DNA from: an uncultured Flavobacteriaceae bacterium
GTDB lineage: Bacteria; Bacteroidota; Bacteroidia; Flavobacteriales; Flavobacteriaceae
NCBI GenBank assembly: GCA_947500435.1
Contig: CANMRV010000005.1
Span: 310,001 to 374,000, forward strand
Length of the DNA: 64,000 bases
Reading direction: 5' to 3'
Shown here: positions 16,736 through 24,579 of the stretch, one piece after another
Numbering within the stretch: the first letter of the stretch is position 1
How the letters are laid out: every line of letters starts with the position of its first letter
Position numbers and translations under genes: made by a program
Notes under the pieces: generated by a model
Seen by the model: the letters and a program-made list of their open reading frames with translations, nothing else
Told to the model about the DNA's origin: nothing
Databases searched by the model: none

Positions 16736-19700
16736 ATGAACCTTTTTAAGCCTACAATTGCAGTAATTTTACTGCTAGTCTCTTCTATGCTCTTTTCTCA
16801 GTCAACAATAACTGGCGAACTTCGAAAGTGGCATACGGTAACGCTGACTTTCGATGGACCTAATACGTCAGAAACCAATAACACAAATCCTTTTTTAGAT
16901 TATCGATTGAATTTAAATCTTACTAGTCCAACAGGTAAAACTTTTACTATCCCCGGATTTTACGCCGCCGATGGTAATGCCGCTGAAACTAGTGCATCCT
17001 CAGGAAACAAATGGCGCGTACGTTTTACCCCTAATGAAACCGGTGAATGGACCTACGCAGCGTCTTTTAGAACGGGAGCAAACGTTGCTGTTAGTGTCAA
17101 TACGAATGCTGGAAATCCAACATCGTTTGACGGAAATTCTGGAACTTTTAATATCTCATCAACGAACAAAGCATTGCCTGACCATAGGGCAAACGGTAGG
17201 TTAAACTATGTAGGCGAAAGATATCTGCAGTTTGAAGAAACGGGAACATATTTTCTTAAGGCCGGTTCAGACTCCCCGGAGAACCTTTTAGCCTATGACG
17301 ATTTTGATAATACGGTCAATAAAAAAACATGGAGCCCCCATGCGCAAGATTGGAATTCCGGAGACCCAACTTGGAAAGGAGAAAATGGAAAAGAACTAAT
17401 AGGCGCAATTAATTATTTGGCGGAAAAGGGAATGAACGCTTTTTCCTTTCTAACTATGAACGTAATTGGTGATGGAAAAGATGTATGGCCATGGGCAGCG
17501 TCAAATCATGGTAATCTAAATGGAAATTCAGGAACTGACGCCGGCAATCGCTTGCGCTATGATGTTTCTAAATTAGCCCAATGGGAAGTTCTTTTTAGCC
17601 ATGCCGATACCAAGGGAATGTATTTACACTTCAAAACACAAGAAACCGAGAATGATCAGTTATTGGATGGCGGAGAATTGGGCACGCAACGAAAATTGTA
17701 CTACCGCGAACTTATTGCCAGATTCGGACATCATTTAGCTTTGAACTGGAACTTAGGCGAAGAGCATGACTTATACCAAGAATTGAATGATTCACAGAAT
17801 ACACGGGTTAAAGCTTATGCATCTTTTATTAAATCAATAGATCCTTACGATCATCATATTGTTATTCATTCTTATCCCGGTACAAGTACACAGAACGCTT
17901 TGTATAATCCGCTTTTGGGTAATGGCAATGAACTTACAGGGCCATCGATACAAAGTCAAATCAATAATGTGCATCAAGACGTTAAAAGATGGATTATAGC
18001 ATCTAAAAATGCTGGGAAGCAATGGGTCGTTGCAAATGACGAACAAGGTGGTGCACAAAGTGGAGTTACTGCCGATGCAAGCTATAATGGTAGCAAGGGA
18101 AGTCAAGCAGACAATAGAAAAGATACCAGGCATAAAGTACTTTGGGGCACATTAATGGCCGGTGGAGCAGGAGTTGAATATTATTTTGGATATCAAACAG
18201 GTGAAACGGATTTAACCGCTCAAGATTTTAGAAGTAGGGATGTAAAATGGAATGACGCTAAAGTCGCATTGGATTTCTTTAATGACAATCTTTCTTTTTG
18301 GGAAATGGAAACCCATGATGAAATAACATCTAGCGCTTCTGATTTTTGTCTGGCCAAATTGAACGAAACCTATGCTATTTACTTTCCGAATGGCGGGAGT
18401 ACAAATCTTAATCTCACTGATGCTTCAGGGACATTCACAGTTAAATGGTTTAACCCAGTGAATGGAGGAAGCCTTGTAAATGGTTCGGTGACAGAATTGA
18501 ACGGTGGAGGAAACCGCAATATTGGAAATCCGCCAAAAAATACGGCAACGGATTGGGTGGCTTTGGTTGAAAAAAGGGATGATGAAACCACTCCTATTCC
18601 AGTTACTGGTATTTCGGTAAGTCCAGAAGAGGCATCAATAGAAGAAGGAAATACATTGAATCTTAGCGCAGAGATTTTACCAGCTGATGCAACGAACAAG
18701 AACATCACTTGGTCTTCAACAGATAACAATATTGCGTCCGTGGACGAAGATGGTAGAGTTACTGCAAAGAACGAAGGCAATGTAACTATAACGGCAACTT
18801 CAGAAGATGGCAGTTTTACAGATACTTCTGTTATTGAGGTCACGGCTATTGAGGAGAGTACTATTCCTGTAGATCAAATAGAAATAACTCCACAAACAGC
18901 TTCTATCGAAGAAGGAGACACACTTTTGTTTTCGTATGTTATTTCACCAAGCGATGCGACCAACCAAAATGTGAATTGGTCGTCTTCCGATGAGTCTATT
19001 GCAACCGTTAACCAAAATGGATTGGTAACAGCGGTAAATGCAGGAAATGTTAGTATTGCGGTTACTTCGGAAGATGGTAATAAAACAAATAGTGTAACTA
19101 TCGCGGTAACTGAAGAACCAGAAGTTACTGTTGAGGTGACCAGGATTTACGTGACCCCCCAACGTGTTACATTGGAAGAAGGAGAAACTGCTGTGATTAG
19201 TTATCAGGTATGGCCATCAAACGCCACCAATAAAGATGTGACTTGGTTTTCTGAAGATGAGACTATTGCCACGGTTGATGAGAATGGACAAGTAACTGCT
19301 CTAAATGTTGGTGTTGTTGAAATTGTTGCACTTTCTGCTGACGGCGGTTTTCGAAGTGATTCTAGACTTACGGTAATTCCAAGTACAGTTGTTGAAACAA
19401 TTTCAGTGACAGGAATAGTAGTTAGTCCTGAATCCGAAACAGTTGAGGAAGGGAGTACGTTGTCACTTGGTTTTCAAATTACCCCGGCAAATGCTACGAA
19501 CAAAAACCTTAGTTGGTCTTCAAGCGATGATTCGATTGCGACTGTTGATTCAAATGGATTGATATCCGCCTTAAAAATTGGTGAAGTGACTATTACCGCA
19601 GAAACCGAAGACGGAAATTTCACGGCTGCTGCTAGTATTGTAGTTACAGAAAAACCTGAAGAGCTTATTTCAGTAACTAGAATTTACGTCACCCCACAAC

Positions 19701-20719
19701 GTGTAATCTTAGAAGAAGGGGAAACTGCTGTAATCAGTTATCGCATATGGCCATCAAACGCCACCAATAAAGATGTGACTTGGTTTTCTGAAGATGAGAC
19801 GATTGCTACGGTTGATGAAAACGGAGAAGTAACCGCATTGAGTGAGGGTGTTGTGGAAATTGTGGCACTATCTGTAGATGGTAGTTTTCGAAGTGATTCT
19901 AGGCTAACGGTAATTCCAAGTACAGTGGTTGAAACTATTTCGGTAACTGGAATAACAATAAATCCGGAATCTGCAGCAATAGAATCAGGCAGTACTTTTT
20001 CATTAGGCTTTCAAATTGCTCCATCAAATGCTTCAAATAAGGAGGTTACTTGGTCATCTAGTGATGAGACAGTCGCAACCGTAAACCAGAACGGTGTGGT
20101 TTCGGCAATTGGTGAAGGTGTTGTGTTTATATCGGTTTCATCTGTTGACGGTGATTTTGGCAGTAGTAGCACTATTACGGTACTTCCTGAAACGGCAAAT
20201 AACGAAGAACCTACGGTACCATTGAGAGGCGTGTATGTGCGGTCTCAAAGAGTAACTCTTGAAGTGAACAAAACGTTTGAGATAAACTACTACACTTGGC
20301 CATCAAACGCTACAAATAAAAATATTATTTGGAGCTCTACCAATACATCGATTGCAACCGTTGATGAAAACGGATTAGTCACCGCTCACAGATTGGGATT
20401 CGCCAAGATTGTTGCTACCACGGAAGAGGGGCAATTTAAAAGTGATGCGAGTTTAACCGTAATTGCCGGTACAAGCTCAGCAAAACAATCGGTTATTGTT
20501 TACCCTAACCCCACAAGTGACGAGATACGCATCAATGGTGAACAAGTAGAAAATGGTTTAGTGGAACTATACAGTTTAAATGGCACTCTTTTACAACAAA
20601 AAGAAACTAAAAAAGGTGAGGATACTATTTTATCGTTGGCAGAATATCATTCAGGTACCTATATGGTAAAAATTCTAAATCTTGAAAATACCATTTCAAA
20701 GAGTGTGGTTAAGCTGTAA
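16736..20719 (+). CDS. T9SS-exported DUF5060 / glycosidase-like protein with seven BIG2 Ig-like repeats
   Basis: A 1327-residue secreted protein with a Sec signal (MNLFKPTIAVILLLVSSMLFS). Residues about 25-125 fit DUF5060 (WHTVTLTFDGP, NPFLDYRLNLNLTSPTGK, RFTPNETGEW). A TIM-barrel-like catalytic part follows to about residue 530, with candidate acids E342/E343 in NWNLGEEHD and a later ANDEQGG; then a Collagen_bind_2-like sheet domain. Seven bacterial Ig-like type 2 repeats of about 90 residues span about 621-1242. The end is a type A T9SS sorting domain (VYPNPTSDEI...GTYMVKIL). It is probably a surface or secreted polysaccharide-active enzyme; the substrate is unknown and no SusC/SusD pair is nearby. 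Confidence 0.8.
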   Translation: MNLFKPTIAVILLLVSSMLFSQSTITGELRKWHTVTLTFDGPNTSETNNTNPFLDYRLNLNLTSPTGKTFTIPGFYAADGNAAETSASSGNKWRVRFTPNETGEWTYAASFRTGANVAVSVNTNAGNPTSFDGNSGTFNISSTNKALPDHRANGRLNYVGERYLQFEETGTYFLKAGSDSPENLLAYDDFDNTVNKKTWSPHAQDWNSGDPTWKGENGKELIGAINYLAEKGMNAFSFLTMNVIGDGKDVWPWAASNHGNLNGNSGTDAGNRLRYDVSKLAQWEVLFSHADTKGMYLHFKTQETENDQLLDGGELGTQRKLYYRELIARFGHHLALNWNLGEEHDLYQELNDSQNTRVKAYASFIKSIDPYDHHIVIHSYPGTSTQNALYNPLLGNGNELTGPSIQSQINNVHQDVKRWIIASKNAGKQWVVANDEQGGAQSGVTADASYNGSKGSQADNRKDTRHKVLWGTLMAGGAGVEYYFGYQTGETDLTAQDFRSRDVKWNDAKVALDFFNDNLSFWEMETHDEITSSASDFCLAKLNETYAIYFPNGGSTNLNLTDASGTFTVKWFNPVNGGSLVNGSVTELNGGGNRNIGNPPKNTATDWVALVEKRDDETTPIPVTGISVSPEEASIEEGNTLNLSAEILPADATNKNITWSSTDNNIASVDEDGRVTAKNEGNVTITATSEDGSFTDTSVIEVTAIEESTIPVDQIEITPQTASIEEGDTLLFSYVISPSDATNQNVNWSSSDESIATVNQNGLVTAVNAGNVSIAVTSEDGNKTNSVTIAVTEEPEVTVEVTRIYVTPQRVTLEEGETAVISYQVWPSNATNKDVTWFSEDETIATVDENGQVTALNVGVVEIVALSADGGFRSDSRLTVIPSTVVETISVTGIVVSPESETVEEGSTLSLGFQITPANATNKNLSWSSSDDSIATVDSNGLISALKIGEVTITAETEDGNFTAAASIVVTEKPEELISVTRIYVTPQRVILEEGETAVISYRIWPSNATNKDVTWFSEDETIATVDENGEVTALSEGVVEIVALSVDGSFRSDSRLTVIPSTVVETISVTGITINPESAAIESGSTFSLGFQIAPSNASNKEVTWSSSDETVATVNQNGVVSAIGEGVVFISVSSVDGDFGSSSTITVLPETANNEEPTVPLRGVYVRSQRVTLEVNKTFEINYYTWPSNATNKNIIWSSTNTSIATVDENGLVTAHRLGFAKIVATTEEGQFKSDASLTVIAGTSSAKQSVIVYPNPTSDEIRINGEQVENGLVELYSLNGTLLQQKETKKGEDTILSLAEYHSGTYMVKILNLENTISKSVVKL
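19136..20209 (+). repeat. Tandem 537-bp duplication within the BIG2 region
   Basis: Two Ig-like domains (179 codons) are duplicated: unit one 19136-19672 and unit two starting at 19673. A 54-base block is identical between the copies (19210-19263 and 19747-19800), and the WPSNATNKDVTWFSEDET residues are the same in both. The duplication is therefore recent compared with the other Ig repeats. Confidence 0.8.
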
Positions 20720-20813
20720 ATAATGAGCTAGCTTTTGAAATCAATTTTCGGTTTCTACGAACGAAATTCGTAAAGCTTGCCTACTGAAGGCCGGTTTGTA
20801 TCGCCCCAAATCT

Positions 20814-20848
20814 AACAGGTGAAGCTTTTTAAGCTTTGCCTGTTTTTT
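20814..20848 (+). terminator. Terminator after the DUF5060/BIG2 gene
   Basis: AACAGG (20814-20819) pairs with CCTGTT (20839-20844), with an inner AAGCTT/AAGCTT stem, followed by a run of T. Confidence 0.8.
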
Positions 20849-21188
20849 TATGTCTTATCTGGAATTTTTGGTGATTTTTTACAAATGGAGTTTCTTTCCT
20901 TAATCCCTAAACTTGTAAAATGAAGAAAAGAAATTGGGGTATATTTTAGAGCTAATATGAGATTCTAACTTAAAATAGCTTTCGCACTTTTAGGAAGCCT
21001 ATTTTAAATCGAATAGGCTTTTAAAGCTACCAAGAGTCATTCTAAGAGCAGGAAATAGGGGGTGTGCCAATAGTTGTCTTTTGAAGGGTAACCTCTGTAG
21101 ATAGGCGGAGTTGAAAACCTGAACTGCCAATTGCTTGTTGTAGTCTTATTTTATGGGGCTTAGCGATGTGTTAAACTCCTCACAATTT
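20849..21188. other. Non-coding stretch with a 9-bp perfect hairpin
   Basis: No open frame of any length is convincing here. AAGCCTATT (20995-21003) and AATAGGCTT (21012-21020) form a perfect hairpin with an 8-base loop but only a weak T tract. Nothing else was recognised. Confidence 0.4.
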
Positions 21189-21217
21189 TGTAACATTTCG
21201 GCTTTTATTACGTCTAA
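21189..21217 (+). promoter_or_regulatory. ECF-type promoter (TGTAACATTT / CGTCTAA)
   Basis: TGTAACATTT at 21189-21198 and CGTCTAA at 21211-21217. The AAC-to-CGTC distance is 19 bases, the same as the AAG-to-CATC distance in the ECF promoters near 43.5-48.6 kb. It fits the general ECF pattern (AAC at -35, CGTC at -10). The small ORF starts about 60 bases downstream. Confidence 0.5.
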
Positions 21218-21280
21218 TATGGTGTGTACTTAAGGATGTTTATTTCATCCATCACAGCAAATAAATAAAGAAGATAAAAA

Positions 21281-21403
21281 TGAAAGATACAAAGAGACAA
21301 AACAGCGAGAACAGCACGAGTGTTGATAGGGCCTTAACGCGTCACGCAAGCTGGAGAAATCACCGAAGGTTTACTGGATTAAAATTAATTCGGTTTGCTT
21401 AAG
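21281..21403 (+). CDS. Small basic 40-residue ORF of unknown function
   Basis: Starts MKDTKRQNSENSTSVDRALT and ends in an Arg/His-rich half (TRHASWRNHRRFTGLKLIRFA in part). It is preceded by an A-rich ribosome-binding region (AAAGAAGATAAAA), an ECF-like promoter, and followed 20 bases later by a strong hairpin terminator. Together these make a self-contained transcription unit. I do not recognise the peptide; the unit could instead be a regulatory RNA whose ORF is incidental. Confidence 0.45.
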
Positions 21404-21422
21404 GAAAGTGAATAGTAAACAA

Positions 21423-21446
21423 AGGGGGCGAAAGCCCTCTTTTTTT
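21423..21446 (+). terminator. GNRA-loop terminator after the small ORF
   Basis: AGGGGGC, loop GAAA, GCCCTCT, then seven T. The stem has seven pairs including one G-T. Confidence 0.85.
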
Positions 21447-21513
21447 GTTTAGCTTATCGAAATAGTATTTGTCCCACTAAAGGTCGTAAGACTAGCACCT
21501 GAACGTTATTAGT

Positions 21514-21720
21514 ATTCTTTTCTAACCACTCCCGAGCATTTCTAAAAGCTTCCAACCAAAACGAAACTTCACTAAATCTAATCTTTTGGTTAGTACAGTA
21601 CCATGGCTACGGAAATGACCCTATACTTGGTAAAGCTATCATGACGAAATTGTTTTCCAGGATCTTGAAAAAAGTAAGATTTCTCTTGGAATTACTTGAT
21701 TTATTAGCGGTCATATAGCG
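21514..21720 (-). pseudogene. purL: Decayed remnant of a purL 3' end
   Basis: The minus strand reads EVSFWLEAFRNAREWLEKN at 21514-21570, against EVSPWLEAFVNARNWVLQ at the end of the intact PurL. The match continues upstream as LPSIGSFP, an in-frame TAG at 21607-21609 where PurL has Trp (FPWNW), and, after a frameshift, YMTANKSS against GYPANPNGS. About 75 percent of bases match over the first 48. It has a stop and frameshifts, so it is not functional. The intact gene lies 3 kb away on the same strand. Confidence 0.7.
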
Positions 21721-21875
21721 TTGCGTTTTGTATTCCTAGTATAATAAAAAGCTTTTTAACTGTTTGTAAATGTTAAAATTAGTGCTCCTTACCGTTCGTC
21801 TACAATAAATGGTTACTTAACGGGTTGTGGTTAGTGTCTCATAGAAATGAAGGAAAAAACCTATAATTCCAATTG

Positions 21876-21883
21876 TATATTTG
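21876..21883 (+). promoter_or_regulatory. Predicted -7 box (TATATTTG) for the DUF6923/T9SS gene
   Basis: TATATTTG fits TAnnTTTG and lies 28 bases before the ATG at 21911. No clear TTG is seen at -33. Confidence 0.5.
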
Positions 21884-21910
21884 CTGTGCAACAAATTAGA
21901 CTCCCAAATT

Positions 21911-24517
21911 ATGAAACATCTCTACTTCACAAAAAAATGGAAATACCTGATTAACCTTCTTGTACTTGGTATTTTATTTCAAAGCAGTTTTCAATTGAAT
22001 GCTCAGTCAGAGCCATTTAATTGCGATTATAGTGCCTATCTTTTTCAATATGCAGATGTCTATGCTATTGATTTAGCATCGGGCAGGTCCTATTTAGTTG
22101 CAGAGGAGGTAGTTTCAGGCAAAATAAATGCTGCGGCCTATAATCCAGTTGATGGTTATATCTGGGGATACCGCACCGAACCATCTCAATCAATAGTGCG
22201 CATTGGAAAAGACTTTTCTACAGAAACCTTTACCATTCCTGAATTGACCACCGGTAATAAATACGTAGGTGCCATTAATTCTGTAGGTATTTATTACATT
22301 CGAGCGGGTAGTGCTTCATACTATTCTATTGATTTAAACCCCTCATCTGAAAATTATTTAAAATACTTGGGCGTTCAAACATTACCCCACAAAATTAGTG
22401 TTCATGATTGGGCCTTTAACGCCGTGGATAATCTTCTTTATACGGTTGAGAAAAAAACAAATAAATTATACCGAATAAACCCAAAAACTGCAGAGATGCA
22501 AGATTTAGGGGAAGTTCCAATTCTTTCTGGATTAAGTTATACATACGGCGCAGTATATTTTGATGCTAGTGGTAATTTCTATGTATCTGCAAATCAATCT
22601 GGCGCGGTATACATTATCAATGAAGTTCAAAATATTTCGCAAGGAAATATAAGATCGAACATATTTGCCTATGGCCCTGCAAGTTCCAGTAATGACGGGG
22701 CGCGTTGTCCAACCGCACCTGTACCTCAAGAAGATTGTTCGAATGGTATTGATGATGACGGTGATGGCCTCTCTGATTGTAATGACCCTGCATGTTCAGG
22801 CATAAGTGATTGTCCTGTTACCTATGCCGCTTCATCAGCAAATAAGGGCGGGCTAGAAAGTAACGACCGTTTGGCGGAACGAATCAGTAGAAGAAACTTT
22901 ATGCGGGCTAAAGACGGTTACACTTTTAATACTGCAACGGCCAAGCGTATAAAAAAAGACGCTTCTTATATGAAAAGGGGAACAACGTCAAAAAATAATA
23001 TATCCCTTCAAGCTTTAACTCCTTTAGGTATTATTGATGAAAGTGAAATTATAGAATCGTCAGCAGAAGATTTGTTAGACCTTACCAATGCCAGTGATAT
23101 ATACTCTGTCGATTATTTAAAAGATGATGCATCTATTGCGGCATTAATGGTCATTAAAACAGAGTATCAAGTGTATGAGCATAGCAAGTTTATTTGTGAT
23201 CGTTTCCTCGGAGCTGAATTATTGTCGGTATCAACGCTGGAACTTCGCGAGCAGAACTTTATAAAGTCAATTATTAAGCAGCCAAATGGAGAACTAGAAT
23301 TTGCTTTGACTTTTTCTGCGAGATTAGATATTGACAATCAATTTGTTATCGAATCACATTGGAATATAGATGCCTACAAGAAGGATGCACTTTATTATAA
23401 TTTTCAAATATGGTCAAGTTCTGTTGATGATTTGCTTTTACTTGGCGAAGAAGTGCTGGCACTATTAGAAGTAAACAGTCCTATTGATGGATACGCTGCG
23501 TCGGCTCCACCACCAGTCTTTGTAAAGTCTGCACGCTATCATAATGGTAAAGTATTACTGAACTTGGTTAACAATAACGATAGTAAGCAAGTTCGTATGG
23601 AAGGCGGCATGAAAAGAACAGAGACCAGCGTAGCTGAAAATATTGAACTTTCTACGGAGTTGAATGGATATTTGCAAACGGTATCAGTTGACACGGGTAA
23701 TCTCTTTGACCTAGGTTTCAGAATCAGTGCAGGATTGGGCGATACCCCAGATGATTTATTTGTTGCGGATGCGCCTTGGGGCCTAGATGACTCTTCAAAT
23801 GGTACGGTAGTGGAGACCTATGAGGTTTTACCAACTGAAGGCCCATATATGGGCGATGGGTATCCTATTGAAAGAAATATAAGTTTAAAAGGTACAACAG
23901 AAGATTACCTTGGCGTTTACCGTGCCCTGAGTCCTAGATTTTCTGCCGTAGATCTTAGTGATTATGATAAACTAGGTTTTGAAGCGAGCGGAACAGGTGT
24001 CTTGGAAGTAAAGCTTTTAAAGGGTAATGGCGAAACTTTTTCTACAGAGGTGTCTTTGACCATAGTAGAGCAAGAATTCAATTTGAAAAACAACCTTTTT
24101 AAAGACCAAGATGGTAATGAAACTGATTTTTCAGATATCAAAGCACTAGTGTTTAATTTGGTTGCGAAGAATTCGTATGCTGAAGAGAAGTCTATGGATT
24201 TATCTAATATTGATTTTAATAATAAAGCTGAGGTATCAAAATTTGTGGATGCCGATACGGATAAAGCAATAATTAATCCAAACCCTTTGGTGACGACTTC
24301 TACGCTTTACTTTTATGAAGACCAAGCGGGAGAATATACGTTCGACCTATTCAATTTAGCAGGTAGAAGATTAAATGGACACCACCAAGAAGGCGATAGC
24401 TTTTCTGGACAAAATACCATTACTATAGATAGAAAATCACTCCCTCCCGGATTGTACTTTTATAGCCTAAAAAGCTCTACGGATAAAACTTGGAGTGGAA
24501 GATTGATGATAAAATAA
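21911..24517 (+). CDS. Large T9SS-secreted protein with propeller-like N-terminus and MopE-like metal motif
   Basis: Starts at MKHLYFTKKWKYLINLLVLG (signal peptide); an upstream in-frame TTG at 21881 would overlap the -7 box. The N-terminal 270 residues resemble a DUF6923-type propeller (YAIDLASG, NAAAYNPVDGYIWGY, NLLYTVEKKTNKLYRINP). A Cys- and Asp-rich motif follows (DCSNGIDDDGDGLSDCNDP), like MopE-type metal-binding repeats. The middle 400 residues are unrecognised. Near the C-terminus comes a jelly-roll-like segment (DLSDYDKLGFEASGTG) and a type A sorting domain ending GLYFYSL. Likely surface-anchored or secreted; function unknown. Confidence 0.75.
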   Translation: MKHLYFTKKWKYLINLLVLGILFQSSFQLNAQSEPFNCDYSAYLFQYADVYAIDLASGRSYLVAEEVVSGKINAAAYNPVDGYIWGYRTEPSQSIVRIGKDFSTETFTIPELTTGNKYVGAINSVGIYYIRAGSASYYSIDLNPSSENYLKYLGVQTLPHKISVHDWAFNAVDNLLYTVEKKTNKLYRINPKTAEMQDLGEVPILSGLSYTYGAVYFDASGNFYVSANQSGAVYIINEVQNISQGNIRSNIFAYGPASSSNDGARCPTAPVPQEDCSNGIDDDGDGLSDCNDPACSGISDCPVTYAASSANKGGLESNDRLAERISRRNFMRAKDGYTFNTATAKRIKKDASYMKRGTTSKNNISLQALTPLGIIDESEIIESSAEDLLDLTNASDIYSVDYLKDDASIAALMVIKTEYQVYEHSKFICDRFLGAELLSVSTLELREQNFIKSIIKQPNGELEFALTFSARLDIDNQFVIESHWNIDAYKKDALYYNFQIWSSSVDDLLLLGEEVLALLEVNSPIDGYAASAPPPVFVKSARYHNGKVLLNLVNNNDSKQVRMEGGMKRTETSVAENIELSTELNGYLQTVSVDTGNLFDLGFRISAGLGDTPDDLFVADAPWGLDDSSNGTVVETYEVLPTEGPYMGDGYPIERNISLKGTTEDYLGVYRALSPRFSAVDLSDYDKLGFEASGTGVLEVKLLKGNGETFSTEVSLTIVEQEFNLKNNLFKDQDGNETDFSDIKALVFNLVAKNSYAEEKSMDLSNIDFNNKAEVSKFVDADTDKAIINPNPLVTTSTLYFYEDQAGEYTFDLFNLAGRRLNGHHQEGDSFSGQNTITIDRKSLPPGLYFYSLKSSTDKTWSGRLMIK

Positions 24518-24546
24518 GAAGTAAAGTTTTTCATTTTAGTTAGGCG

Positions 24547-24579
24547 AATAGGTCAACAGCTGGTTACTGTTGGCCTATT
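24547..24579. terminator. Bidirectional terminator between the T9SS gene and purL
   Basis: A 13-bp stem, AATAGG-T-CAACAG with CTGTTG-G-CCTATT, loop of 7. It lies between convergent genes and overlaps the purL stop by two bases. Confidence 0.75.

Noticed and set aside
18596..20460. CRISPR-like periodicity
   Set aside because: The periodic sequence is coding and corresponds to Ig-like protein repeats of about 270 bases.
20849..21188. Riboswitch or structured RNA in the gap after the DUF5060 gene
   Set aside because: I could find only one simple hairpin and no match to a known riboswitch core; the stretch may be decayed sequence.
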